Shown here piece after piece: positions 52,742 to 61,546 of a DNA stretch of 64,000 nucleotides (its first letter is position 1; each line of letters starts with the position of its first letter). Below the pieces are notes generated by a model, which had not been told where the DNA came from, searched no databases, and saw nothing but the letters and a program-made list of their open reading frames with translations. Location: contig NZ_FQYN01000004.1 in assembly GCF_900141805.1 (NCBI RefSeq), positions 496,001 to 560,000 on the forward strand. The letters run 5' to 3'. The DNA is from Hymenobacter daecheongensis DSM 21074 (GTDB lineage Bacteria > Bacteroidota > Bacteroidia > Cytophagales > Hymenobacteraceae). Made by a program: the position numbers and the translations under genes.

Positions 52742-54682
52742 ATGCAAGAAACTGTAATCCCCGCGGCCAGCGCCCCTTACTCCACGCTGCTGTACGTCCT
52801 GATTCCGCTGCTGCCGTTTCTGGGCTTCCTGCTCAACGGGCTGCTCAACAAGAAGCTCTCCGGCACCGTGGCCGGGGCCATCGGCTCGCTGATGGTGCTG
52901 GGCTCCTTCCTGATTTCGGTGTACCTGTTCGCCACCTTCCAGTACCAGTACACAGTCCACCTGTTCGACTGGATTTCGGTCGGCACCCTGCAGATTCCCT
53001 TCTCCTACCAGATTGACCAGCTCAGCCTGATTATGCTGCTGCTGGTCACGGGCGTGGGCTTCCTGATTCACGTCTACAGCATCGGCTACATGCACCACGA
53101 CGAGAACGTGGGCAAGTTCTTCGCCTTCCTGAACCTGTTCGTGTTCAGCATGCTGGTGCTGGTGCTGGGGGCCAACTTCGTGATTCTGTTCATCGGCTGG
53201 GAAGGCGTGGGGCTGTGCTCCTACCTGCTCATCGGGTTCTGGAACAAGGACCACGGCAATAACAACGCCGCCAAGAAAGCCTTCATCATCAACCGCGTCG
53301 GCGACCTGGGCTTCCTGCTGGGCATCTTCCTGATCTACCTGACTTTTGATTCGGTGCAGTACGCCGAGGTGTTCCACAAGGCCAGCACCCTGCAGATCGG
53401 GACGGGCGTGGTGACGGCCATTACCCTGTTGCTGTTCGTGGGCGCGATGGGCAAGTCGGCCCAGCTGCCGCTCTACACCTGGCTGCCCGACGCCATGGCC
53501 GGCCCCACCCCGGTTTCGGCCCTGATTCACGCCGCGACGATGGTAACGGCCGGTATCTACATGGTGCTGCGCGCCAACGTACTCTTCACCCTGGCCCCCG
53601 ACACGCTGAACGTGGTAGCCTGGATTGGCGGCATCACCGCCCTGTTTGCCGCCACCATCGGCCTCGCCCAGAACGACATTAAGAAAGTACTGGCCTACTC
53701 CACGGTATCCCAACTCGGTTACATGTTCCTGGCTTTGGGCGTGATGGGCTACAGCACTTCGCTGTTTCACGTACTCACCCACGCCTTCTTCAAGGCCCTG
53801 ATGTTCCTGGGCGCGGGTTCCGTAATCCACGCCATGAGCAACGAGCAGGACATCCGCCGCATGGGCGGCCTGCGCAAGGCGCTGCCGATTACCTTCCTCA
53901 CGTTCCTCATCGGCTGCCTGGCCATTTCGGGCATCCCGCCGTTTTCGGGCTTCTTTTCCAAGGATGAAATCCTGGAGCACGCCTTCCAGCACAACAAGAT
54001 TCTCTGGGGCATGGGCCTGCTGACGGCCTTCCTGACGGCCTTCTACATGTTCCGCCTGCTGTTCCTGACCTTCTTCGGCGAGTTTCGGGGCACCGAGGAG
54101 CAGCAGCACCACCTGCACGAGTCGCCGGCTAGCATGACGCTGCCGCTGATTGTGCTGGCCATTCTGGCGGCCGTGGGCGGCTTCATGGGTGCGCCGATGT
54201 TCGTGGGCAAGCACTACTTGGCCGACTACCTCGCCCCGCTCTTCACCTACTCCCAGCGCCTGAACCCCGAGGCCTTTAAAACCGAGCTGGACCACGGCAC
54301 CGAGCTGATGCTCATCGGCCTGTCGGTAGCGGCCGGCGTGCTGGGCATTCTGTTCGCCTACGTGCAGTACGTGAGCCGCAAGGTGCGCCCGGCCGCGGAC
54401 GACGCCCAACGCTCCGCCCCCGAAAGCCTGGTGTACCACAAATACTACATCGACGAACTGTACAACGCCCTGTTCGTGCGCCCCGTCATGTGGCTCTCGA
54501 CGGGTTTGTACCGCTTCGTGGAGCAGGGCATCATCGACCCAATCGTGAACGGCTTCGGCCGCGTCACGCTCGGCGGCGGGCAGCTGTTGCGCTACGTGCA
54601 AACCGGCTACGTCGGCCTCTACCTGATCCTGATGGTCGTCGGCATCGTGCTGATTCTGGGGTTGAATCTGGTGTGGCTGTAA
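52742..54682 (+). CDS. nuoL: NADH-quinone oxidoreductase subunit L
   Basis: A 646-residue antiporter-like proton-pumping subunit. About 16 helices with the lateral amphipathic helix at the end. FIGWEGVGLCSYLLIGFW contains the key Glu, GKSAQLPLYTWLPDAMAGPTPVSALIHAATMV the key Lys and His region, then GFFSKDEILE. Complete. Confidence 0.97.
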   Translation: MQETVIPAASAPYSTLLYVLIPLLPFLGFLLNGLLNKKLSGTVAGAIGSLMVLGSFLISVYLFATFQYQYTVHLFDWISVGTLQIPFSYQIDQLSLIMLLLVTGVGFLIHVYSIGYMHHDENVGKFFAFLNLFVFSMLVLVLGANFVILFIGWEGVGLCSYLLIGFWNKDHGNNNAAKKAFIINRVGDLGFLLGIFLIYLTFDSVQYAEVFHKASTLQIGTGVVTAITLLLFVGAMGKSAQLPLYTWLPDAMAGPTPVSALIHAATMVTAGIYMVLRANVLFTLAPDTLNVVAWIGGITALFAATIGLAQNDIKKVLAYSTVSQLGYMFLALGVMGYSTSLFHVLTHAFFKALMFLGAGSVIHAMSNEQDIRRMGGLRKALPITFLTFLIGCLAISGIPPFSGFFSKDEILEHAFQHNKILWGMGLLTAFLTAFYMFRLLFLTFFGEFRGTEEQQHHLHESPASMTLPLIVLAILAAVGGFMGAPMFVGKHYLADYLAPLFTYSQRLNPEAFKTELDHGTELMLIGLSVAAGVLGILFAYVQYVSRKVRPAADDAQRSAPESLVYHKYYIDELYNALFVRPVMWLSTGLYRFVEQGIIDPIVNGFGRVTLGGGQLLRYVQTGYVGLYLILMVVGIVLILGLNLVWL

Positions 54683-54692
54683 TACTTGACTT

Positions 54693-55190
54693 ATGAAAAG
54701 CTTTCTTACGCTGCTGTTACTGCTAGCATTGACCAACACTGTCCTCGCGCAGAAGCAGAAAATCGAGGTGAAGGATGAGGCCGTTCTGCTGGACGGTGCC
54801 AAATACGCACTGATTGAGCAGGACGGCTGCCGCATCATGGATACGCAGTGCGTATACTACCTCAAGTCCTTGGACGGTAAGCGGCAGGTGGCTGTGAAAC
54901 AGCTAGAGTTCGTGGACCCGGCCGAAATGAGCGCCTCCCATCCTGATGGCCGCGTGTTGTATCTGCAGTACGTGTTCTTGGCCTCCGGCACCAAAGCGGA
55001 AACGCCTTTTCCTACCACGCTGCACCTGAGGGCCATCGATGTGGCGCGGAAAGTCGCGAAAGGGCAACTCTTCGCCAATGGCACCCTGAATGAGCAGGCC
55101 GTTTCAGACTTTGTCACCACCAACGGAATGCCGTTTGCCGACCGGCAAAAGGAGCTGGCCGGCCCTAAGGTCATCGTAATCGAAAAATAA
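54693..55190 (+). CDS. Exported hypothetical protein between nuoL and nuoM
   Basis: A 165-residue protein. A signal peptide (MKSFLTLLLLLALTNTVLAQ, cut near residue 20) leads to a periplasmic domain with two cysteines close together (GCRIMDTQC). The body is mixed alpha/beta; AIDVARKVAKGQLFANGTLNEQAVSDFV is a likely helix pair. I do not know the family. It begins 10 bases after nuoL and lies 67 bases before nuoM in the same direction, so it is co-transcribed with membrane-arm subunits. Not a known complex I protein. Confidence 0.75.
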   Translation: MKSFLTLLLLLALTNTVLAQKQKIEVKDEAVLLDGAKYALIEQDGCRIMDTQCVYYLKSLDGKRQVAVKQLEFVDPAEMSASHPDGRVLYLQYVFLASGTKAETPFPTTLHLRAIDVARKVAKGQLFANGTLNEQAVSDFVTTNGMPFADRQKELAGPKVIVIEK

Positions 55191-55257
55191 CCCGGCCGTT
55201 ACGGGCCACTCTGCAGTGCCCGCAGCATCCTGGCTCGCGTGCAACTAGATTTTCTAC

Positions 55258-56715
55258 ATGCTGACTGTCTTTCTCCTACTCTTTCCCGTCGCGGCGGCCC
55301 TGCTGCTGCACTTTGCCAAGGGCAATGCGGCCCGCGTAATGGCCCTGGGCGCGGCGCTGGTCGAATTCGTGGTGGCGGTGTACGCCGCCGTCCTGTCGCA
55401 GGTCACCGCGCAGACGCAGTTCGAAGTCAACCTGCCCTGGGTGGCCTCGGCGGGTATCAACTTCCACGTCGGCATGGACGGGCTGAGCCTGGTGCTGGTG
55501 CTGCTGACGGCCTTCCTGGTACCGCTCATCATCCTGGCTTCCTTCCGCCACGACTACCCCAACGCCTCGGCCTTCTACGCCCTGATTCTGTTTATGCAGA
55601 CCGGCCTGATTGGCGTATTCGTGTCGCTGGACGCCTTCCTGTTCTACTTCTTCTGGGAAGTGGCCCTGATTCCGATTTACTTCCTGGCCGGCGTCTGGGG
55701 CTCGGAGCGCCGCATTGCCGTCACGTTTAAGTTCTTCCTGTACACCATCATCGGCTCGCTGTTCATGCTGGCCGCCTTCGTGTACCTCTACTTCCAGACC
55801 GGCATCCACGGCGCGGTCCGCTCCTCCGACATCATCGCCTTCTACAACCTCACGCTCAGCTCCGACCAGCAGGCCTGGGTGTTCTGGCTGATTTTCGCGG
55901 CCTTCGCCGTGAAGATGCCCATCTTCCCCTTCCACACCTGGCAGCCCGACACCTACACCGAGTCGCCGACGCCGGCTACGATGCTGCTCTCGGGTATCAT
56001 GCTGAAAATGGGCATCTACGGCTGCCTGCGCTGGCTCTTGCCCATCGTGCCGAAAGGCGTGAGCCACTGGGGCCCGCTGGTGATGGTGCTCTGCATTATC
56101 GGCATCATCTACGGCGCTATCATCGCCATCCGCCAGCGCGACGTGAAGCGCCTGATTGCCTACTCCTCCCTCTCCCACGTGGGACTGATGGCGGCCGGCG
56201 TGTTCTCCCTCACGATGATGGGCCTGCAGGGCACCGTGATTCAGATGCTGGCCCACGGCGTGAACGTGGTGGGCATGTTCTTCATTGCCGACATCATCCA
56301 GCGCCGCACCGGCACCCGCGACATCTCCGAGCTGGGCGGCCTGACCAAAAACACGCCGGCCCTGTCCGTCACCTTCCTGGTGCTGTTGCTCAGCACCGTG
56401 GCCCTGCCTCTCACGGCCGGGTTCGTGGGTGAGTTCCTGCTGCTGGGCGGCGTGTACCAGTACAACCACTGGATGGGCGCCGTGGCCGGTGTCACCATCA
56501 TCCTGGGCGCGGTGTACCTGCTGCGCATGTTCCAGCGCGTGATGCTCGGCCCCGACACCCAGTTCACCGCCACCATCAAGGATCTGACCGGCTCCGAGCT
56601 GGCCGTGCTGGTGCCTCTCATTCTGATGGTGTTCTGGATCGGCCTGTTCCCCGGCACGTTCCTGCGCATCTCCGAGCCGGCCATCATGCAGATCATGACG
56701 ATAGTCAACCGTTAA
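55258..56715 (+). CDS. nuoM: NADH-quinone oxidoreductase subunit M
   Basis: A 485-residue antiporter-like subunit with 14 helices. Key Glu in FYFFWEVALIPIYFLAGVWG, the Lys helix AVKMPIFPFHTWQPDTYTESPTPATML, and the later AYSSLSHVGLMAAG. Complete. It is followed by an unusual spacer with C-rich and G-rich arms (56718-56890) before nuoN. Confidence 0.97.
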   Translation: MLTVFLLLFPVAAALLLHFAKGNAARVMALGAALVEFVVAVYAAVLSQVTAQTQFEVNLPWVASAGINFHVGMDGLSLVLVLLTAFLVPLIILASFRHDYPNASAFYALILFMQTGLIGVFVSLDAFLFYFFWEVALIPIYFLAGVWGSERRIAVTFKFFLYTIIGSLFMLAAFVYLYFQTGIHGAVRSSDIIAFYNLTLSSDQQAWVFWLIFAAFAVKMPIFPFHTWQPDTYTESPTPATMLLSGIMLKMGIYGCLRWLLPIVPKGVSHWGPLVMVLCIIGIIYGAIIAIRQRDVKRLIAYSSLSHVGLMAAGVFSLTMMGLQGTVIQMLAHGVNVVGMFFIADIIQRRTGTRDISELGGLTKNTPALSVTFLVLLLSTVALPLTAGFVGEFLLLGGVYQYNHWMGAVAGVTIILGAVYLLRMFQRVMLGPDTQFTATIKDLTGSELAVLVPLILMVFWIGLFPGTFLRISEPAIMQIMTIVNR

Positions 56716-56717
56716 AA

Positions 56718-56890
56718 ACCCCTCCCCAACCCCTCCCCAAAAGGGAGGGGCTTAGATTACCACTCCTGCCTGTCTCTTTCCTGGTCCTAGCTGCAAAGCA
56801 GCTCATCAAGCAAGAGCTTAGATACCTAATCTAACGCCCACATTCGTCTGGCTCCCCCTCCCTTTTGGGGAGGGGGCCGGGGGGAGGGGT
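56718..56890. repeat. C-rich/G-rich inverted repeat between nuoM and nuoN
   Basis: Left arm (CCCCTCCCCAA words, 56718-56750) pairs with a G-rich right arm (56858-56890); within the 105-base loop TTAGAT/ATCTAA and AGCTGC/GCAGCT can also pair. It ends 10 bases before the nuoN ATG. Confidence 0.85.
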
Positions 56891-56900
56891 CACCCAGAAC

Positions 56901-58295
56901 ATGACTTCTATCATTCTGCTCTCCGTCTTTGGTATCATCAATCTGTTCCTGGGCTTTCTGCGCTCCAACAAGATTCTGCTGCCGGCCGCCATGGTCATCC
57001 TGGCCCTCGTGTTCGGGGCCAACCTTTACGACTGGAATGCCGCCCCACACTCCTACTTCAGCAACATGCTCACCATCGACCGGTACTCGGTGGCCTTCAC
57101 CGGCATCGTGACCCTGACGACGCTGCTGCTGATTCCCTTCTCCCAGAAATACGTGCGCGACGGCCAGGAAAACCTGGCCGAGTACTACTCCCTGCTGCTG
57201 TTCTCGCTCGTGGGCGCCATCATGATGGTTAGCTACGACAACCTGCTGATGCTGTTCGTGGGTATCGAAATCCTGAGCGTGTCGATGTACGTGGTGGCCG
57301 GCTCCGACAAGCGCAACGTGCGCTCCAACGAGGCCGCGCTGAAGTACTTCCTGATGGGCTCCTTCGCCACCGGCATCCTGCTTTTCGGCATCGCTCTAGT
57401 GTATGGCGCTACCGGCGCGTTTAGCCTGATCGACATTGCCGGGGCCGTGGTGCAGCCCGCCAACGCCTCCTTCCGCCCTATGCTCTACATCGGCATGCTG
57501 CTGATGTTCATCGGCATCAGCTTCAAAGTATCGGCCGCGCCCTTCCACTACTGGACGCCCGACGTGTACGAGGGCACGCCCACGTTCTTCACCGCCTTCA
57601 TGAGCACGGTGGTGAAAACCGCCGGTTTCGCCGCTTTCTTCAAGCTGCTGATGGTGGCTTTTGGCGGGGCCGAAAGCTTCTGGATTCCGACCATTATGGC
57701 CATTACGGTGCTCACGCTGCTCGTCGGCAACGTGGGCGCGGTGGCCCAGACTAGCATCAAGCGGATGCTGGCTTATTCCAGCATCTCCCACGCCGGCTAC
57801 CTGTTCATCGGCCTGGTGGCCCTGAACGGCAAGCTATCCGCCAACGGCATCTTCTTCTACTCCCTGGCCTACTCGGTGGCTACCGTGGCCGCTTTTGGGG
57901 TGCTAAAATTGGTATCAGACCAGCGCCAGCGCGAGGACTACGCCAGCTTCAACGGCCTGGCTAAGACCAATCCGCTGCTGGCTTTCGTGTTTACGGTAGC
58001 CATGCTCTCGCTGGCGGGTATTCCGCTCACCGGGGGTTTCTTCGGCAAGTTCTTCATCTTCGGCGCGGCCATGGACAAGGGCTACACCGGCCTGGTGATT
58101 TTCGCTCTGCTCATGTCGATGGTGAGCATTTATTACTACCTGCGCCCCGTCATTGCCATGTACATGCGCCCAGCGGAAGAAGACATGACGGAGCCGGTTG
58201 CCGTCAGTCCGTTCCAGTCGTTCATTCTGGTAGTGCTGGCCGTGCTGACGTTCGTGCTGGGCATCATGCCGGGCCTGCTGAGCGAGGTGATGTAG
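56901..58295 (+). CDS. nuoN: NADH-quinone oxidoreductase subunit N
   Basis: A 464-residue antiporter-like subunit with about 14 helices. Key Glu in FVGIEILSVSMYVVAGSDKRN, the Lys helix SFKVSAAPFHYWTPDVYEGTPTFFTAFM, and LAYSSISHAGYLFIG. The ATG at 56901 (MTSIILLSVFG) is the natural start; an open frame further upstream lies in the repeat. Last nuo gene, followed by a terminator. Confidence 0.96.
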   Translation: MTSIILLSVFGIINLFLGFLRSNKILLPAAMVILALVFGANLYDWNAAPHSYFSNMLTIDRYSVAFTGIVTLTTLLLIPFSQKYVRDGQENLAEYYSLLLFSLVGAIMMVSYDNLLMLFVGIEILSVSMYVVAGSDKRNVRSNEAALKYFLMGSFATGILLFGIALVYGATGAFSLIDIAGAVVQPANASFRPMLYIGMLLMFIGISFKVSAAPFHYWTPDVYEGTPTFFTAFMSTVVKTAGFAAFFKLLMVAFGGAESFWIPTIMAITVLTLLVGNVGAVAQTSIKRMLAYSSISHAGYLFIGLVALNGKLSANGIFFYSLAYSVATVAAFGVLKLVSDQRQREDYASFNGLAKTNPLLAFVFTVAMLSLAGIPLTGGFFGKFFIFGAAMDKGYTGLVIFALLMSMVSIYYYLRPVIAMYMRPAEEDMTEPVAVSPFQSFILVVLAVLTFVLGIMPGLLSEVM

Positions 58296-58315
58296 GCACT
58301 GGCCAAAACCTGATA

Positions 58316-58355
58316 AACGAAGAAAGAGCGGCCCGCAAGCCGCTCTTTCTTCGTT
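58316..58355 (+). terminator. Terminator of nuo locus
   Basis: 16-bp stem AACGAAGAAAGAGCGG with its complement, 8-base loop, T-rich end. Confidence 0.9.
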
Positions 58356-58374
58356 TTCAATAGAATGTAGGCAC

Positions 58375-58465
58375 GTCCTACTGAGCTTGTCGAAGCATCT
58401 CTACCGCTTCGGCTGATTAGTAACTTCACGAAGCGGTAGAGATGCTTCGACTTTGCTCAGCATGA
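58375..58465. repeat. Inverted repeat, GTCATGCTGAGC family
   Basis: Arms of about 37 bp (58375-58411, 58429-58465) with few mismatches; loop about 17 bases. The inner word TACCGCTTCG replaces the GCGTGCTGA of the copy at 11342-11434. Confidence 0.92.
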
Positions 58466-58506
58466 CCGGGTTTACCAGGTTTTCACCAGGAAAACGCCCC
58501 AACAGC

Positions 58507-59859
58507 TCACTTTCGCGTCACGCGGATGCTGATGCGGCGGTTCAGGGCGCGGCCCACGGGCGTGGCGTTGTCGGCTACGCCGTGCTTGCCGCCGTAGCCT
58601 TTGGCTTCCACGCGGTTCAGGTCGATGCCCATGGCCACCAGCTCGGCCATAGCGGCGTTGGCGCGGGCTTCGCTCAGCTTCAGATTAGCCAGCACATTGC
58701 CCGTAATATCCGTGTAGCCCCCGATCTTGACGCGGGCCGTCGGGAAGCTTTTCAGAATGCTGGCCACGTTGCGCAGTTGGCTGCGCGACTCATCGGTGAG
58801 CGTAGCTTTTTTGGCATCGAAGTACACCCGGTCGAAGTTAATCCAGCCCTTGGTGCGGTTGATGGAATCAACCTGGATGGACTGATCGGCTAGGAAGGTA
58901 TATAGCCGATTTTCGGTCGAGTTTACGCCTACCGTTTGGGTGGTGCCATCGATGAGCGTGAGGTTGATGGGCCGGCCGGGGTCGTAGATGTAGTTGCCGC
59001 TGCTGGCATCGTAGCGGCCCTCGGTGCCCGCGCCGGCGGTAGGCACGGGCCGGGGCGCGGCCGGAGCCGGCGCGGCTAGTGCCGCCGCGGGGGTTTCCGC
59101 GGCGTTGTTGCTCAGGCGGTTTCGCACGAAAAGATACTCCAGCACGGCTCCGGCCATGATGAGCAGCAGCAGCAGCATCCACCGTAGCGTTACGGTTGGG
59201 TAAGCTGAGCCCGCCGCCGGCGGATAATACGGATTAGCTCCCGTGGTGCTGGCCCAGTCGGTGGCGGGCACGGGGGCAGGCGCGGGCGCGGCCGCCGCGG
59301 GCGGCACAGGCCCAGCCGGGCGAACAAAGGGCGACGGCACCGGGGCGGGCCCAGGAACCGCGGCCGGAGCAGTATTCAGCGCCAGCGCACTCATGATGCT
59401 GGCTTTCTGCCCTTCCAGCCACGCAAACAGGTCGTCGGCACTCAGGGCTTTTTCGTGGGCGTAGGTGCCCAGGCTCTGCAATACGGCCTGCGCCGCCATG
59501 CTGAGCAAGCTCTCCACCGACGATGATTTCAGTCGGGCCGCCTCGGCGAGGCGGCGCACGGTAGGCGCGTAGTCTTCGCCCAGCAGCCCGCGCATCAGCT
59601 CGGTGCGGCGCTTGAGGCGGTCGGCGGTGAGCAGCTCCTGGAAGCCGCCGTAATCGGTGGCTTCGTCAGCCAGCGTCCAGAGGGCTTCCACGCCGCCCGG
59701 CCGCTCGGCCCGGTCGATGAAAGTGCTCAGAACCAGCGGAATGATCTTAGCCAAAGCTCTCCCAACTCCCCGCTCATTCTCTCCCACCACGGCGCTAGCC
59801 TGACTTACGGTATCAGCCGTAAAGTACGTTTCAACTTCTTCCAGCAGGTTCTCTTGCAT
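58507..59859 (-). CDS. DUF937-OmpA fusion membrane protein
   Basis: A 450-residue protein. Residues 1-160 fit a DUF937-type helical domain (MQENLLEEVETYF, LAKIIPLVLSTFID, VESLLSMAAQAVLQSL). A Pro/Ala linker (about 165-225) follows, then one membrane helix (WMLLLLLIMAGAVLEYLFV, about 230-250), a second Ala/Pro linker and a C-terminal OmpA domain (INFDRVYFDAKKATLTDES to LNRRISIRV). With no signal peptide, the DUF937 part should stay in the cytoplasm and the OmpA part reach the cell wall from the inner membrane. Function unknown; a link between cytoplasm and peptidoglycan is a fair guess. Confidence 0.88.
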   Translation of the reverse strand: MQENLLEEVETYFTADTVSQASAVVGENERGVGRALAKIIPLVLSTFIDRAERPGGVEALWTLADEATDYGGFQELLTADRLKRRTELMRGLLGEDYAPTVRRLAEAARLKSSSVESLLSMAAQAVLQSLGTYAHEKALSADDLFAWLEGQKASIMSALALNTAPAAVPGPAPVPSPFVRPAGPVPPAAAAPAPAPVPATDWASTTGANPYYPPAAGSAYPTVTLRWMLLLLLIMAGAVLEYLFVRNRLSNNAAETPAAALAAPAPAAPRPVPTAGAGTEGRYDASSGNYIYDPGRPINLTLIDGTTQTVGVNSTENRLYTFLADQSIQVDSINRTKGWINFDRVYFDAKKATLTDESRSQLRNVASILKSFPTARVKIGGYTDITGNVLANLKLSEARANAAMAELVAMGIDLNRVEAKGYGGKHGVADNATPVGRALNRRISIRVTRK

Positions 59860-60078
59860 ATCTGTAAGGTTTACACGTGTACGTTTAAGTAATAATACTA
59901 ATTTTTAAATAAATAATAATATGATTCGAAATAGGCCACAGATTATTTCTTGCAATAGAAACAGATGACAGCCAACACCATAGCCAACCCAAGTGGCCGA
60001 AGCAGTGGCTGGCTGGCCAGCTTCCGGGAGCTTGTGAGGCTGTTTAGCAAACCTCAACCAGGAACAAGCGAGGCCCAA
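59860..60078. other. AT-rich promoter region of DUF937-OmpA gene
   Basis: The first 80 bases are strongly AT-rich (many TAAT words) and should hold the promoter of the minus-strand gene. The rest up to 60078 shows no gene. Confidence 0.5.
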
Positions 60079-60236
60079 ACCCCCAGCGGGGCGACATATC
60101 GGTAGGAAGAAGTAGATAATTCATGCGAAAGCTCCAGCGAGGCGACACCAATCGTTGGACAGATTGTGTCGCCCCGCTGGGGCTTTGGGCCTTGCTTGCT
60201 CCCGATTATCTACCGATATGCCGCCCCGCTGGGGCT
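60079..60236. repeat. Four-module GCCCCAGCGGGGC nested palindromic element, copy 2
   Basis: Same size, module number and nested order as 13844-13998: outer modules with CATATCGGTAG/CTACCGATATG inside, inner modules with GACACC-AATCGTTGG and GATTGTGTCGC. The two copies differ in loop sequences. It lies downstream of the exonuclease gene. Confidence 0.85.
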
Positions 60237-60275
60237 CGCCTCTTCTACTACGCAATTGGAGTTATCAAGTCGGCT

Positions 60276-61070
60276 CTACACCCGCCGCATCATGGCCCCT
60301 ACCGCATCGGAATAAATCACCGCGTCATCGCCAAACGGCACTTCGCCCCGGAATTTCTGCACCAGCCGGGCCGTGGTGATAATATCTTTCTGGCAATAGT
60401 GGACGATGCGGGGCAGATCCTTATCCGTGTAATATACTCGCGCCACGTCGGCACCAGTGATGTCGTCTTTGGGGGTCGGAATGTTGAACATGGCTGCCAG
60501 AAGTGACAGTGACGTGTACGATTTCCGGTCGCCGAATTTCCACAGCTCCATCGTGTCGATGTGGGCTACTTCCCAGGGCTTGCGGCCGGCAATATCGAGC
60601 TGCGGGGGCAGCGGCAGGCCGTTGATGAGCAGACGGCGGCCCAGGTACGGGAAGTCGAATTCCTTGCCGTTGTGGGCGCAGAGCAGGAAGTTGGGCTTGC
60701 GAGCCAGCAGCGCCGAAAACTCGCGCAGCATGGTCGGCTCGTCGTGGTCGGCGAAGCTTTTTACCCGGAAGCGCCACTGCTCCTCCTGCTTATCGAAGGT
60801 GAAGCAACCCACCGAAATACACACCACGCGGCCAAATTCGGCATAAATACCGGCCTGCTCAAACAGCGTGGCGGCTTCCAGATACGAAGGCATTTCTTCC
60901 ACGTCGGTGCGGTTGGAAGTCCAGCCTTTTTCGCGGCGCAGCGCGTGGCATTTGTGCTCCCACAGCAGCCGCAGCATGTCGTTCAGCTCATCGTGGCAGC
61001 CCACGCAGGGCACCGTTTCAATGTCGAGTACGAAAAGCTGATCGAGGGGAGTTTTGTGCAGAATCTGCAT
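60276..61070 (-). CDS. 3'-5' exonuclease, PolB-type DnaQ-like fold
   Basis: A 264-residue protein of the family related to the proofreading domain of DNA polymerase B. Exo I is VLDIETVPC (Asp, Glu), Exo II is AHNGKEFDFPYLGRRLL, Exo III is HYCQKDIITTARL (Tyr-x3-Asp type). All four metal-binding acids are present, so it should be active on single-stranded DNA or RNA ends. It stands without a polymerase domain or repair partner nearby. The ATG at 61070 (MQILHKTPLDQLF) gives the family start. A TATCTTCG box lies about 45 bases before it. Confidence 0.85.
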   Translation of the reverse strand: MQILHKTPLDQLFVLDIETVPCVGCHDELNDMLRLLWEHKCHALRREKGWTSNRTDVEEMPSYLEAATLFEQAGIYAEFGRVVCISVGCFTFDKQEEQWRFRVKSFADHDEPTMLREFSALLARKPNFLLCAHNGKEFDFPYLGRRLLINGLPLPPQLDIAGRKPWEVAHIDTMELWKFGDRKSYTSLSLLAAMFNIPTPKDDITGADVARVYYTDKDLPRIVHYCQKDIITTARLVQKFRGEVPFGDDAVIYSDAVGAMMRRV

Positions 61071-61151
61071 AGCGCGGCAGTGTAATCGGTCTTCAGAAAC
61101 CGAAGATAGACTATTCAAAGGCTTAGGAGGCGGGAGAGGGCACTAAATTTC

Positions 61152-61201
61152 CCCGACGGTCATCCTTCATCTGGCGTACGCCTGCGAAGGATAACCGTCG
61201 G
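61152..61201. repeat. Compact hairpin related to the 4356 repeat
   Basis: CCCGACGGTCATCCTTC pairs with GAAGGATAACCGTCGGG (one unpaired base on each side); the loop holds CATCTGGCGTACGC, the same words as in 4356-4482. Confidence 0.75.
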
Positions 61202-61209
61202 GTTAGTCC

Positions 61210-61253
61210 AAAAAACCGCCCGCCTTCGGCCTATGCGGGCCGGGGGCGGGCGG
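61210..61253 (-). terminator. Terminator for the response-regulator strand
   Basis: Read on the minus strand: CCGCCCGCC paired with GGCGGGCGG, then T6. It can end the transcript from the response regulator. The rest of the 61071-61546 gap holds repeats and one possible 24-codon frame (61329-61403). Confidence 0.7.
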
Positions 61254-61328
61254 AGTGCCTGTCGGGCAATACCGGGGCAGCGCGTACGCGGAAATTGCGG
61301 AGCAGCGGCAGGGCTGAGAGCGACGGGC

Positions 61329-61403
61329 TCAGGCCAGGGCCGGACGGCCGGTGAGCCAGAGTCCCATCATCATCAAGAGCAATTGGCGGCGCGGCTTGGG
61401 CAT
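61329..61403 (-). other. Possible 24-codon leader-like peptide
   Basis: On the minus strand, after the response regulator, an ATG frame reads MPKPRRQLLLMMMGLWLTGR and ends PALA before a TGA. It has the layout of a complete signal peptide (basic start, hydrophobic core, ALA end) with nothing after the cut site. It may be a true small peptide, or the remnant of an exported gene. Confidence 0.3.
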
Positions 61404-61514
61404 GGCGACAGACGATTGGCGGGAAATCCAGTGACTCCGGATACCGTCCGCCGAAGCGGAGCCGCCGGGGTCATTGGTCGTACTAAAGGTGCGCTTTTAT
61501 CCGGGCTGGCACAA

Positions 61515-61530
61515 TCACATGATGATGTGA
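61515..61530. promoter_or_regulatory. 16-bp palindromic site downstream of response regulator
   Basis: TCACATGATGATGTGA, inverted 6-bp ends around GATG. The same 16 bases occur at 62260-62275, so the site flanks the regulator gene on both sides. Possible binding site of the regulator. Confidence 0.55.
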
Positions 61531-61546
61531 CAATCTCAACCGTACC

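Noticed and set aside
61515..61530. CRP-type binding site
   Set aside because: The order is TCACAT...ATGTGA, the reverse of the CRP box TGTGA...TCACA, with the wrong spacing.
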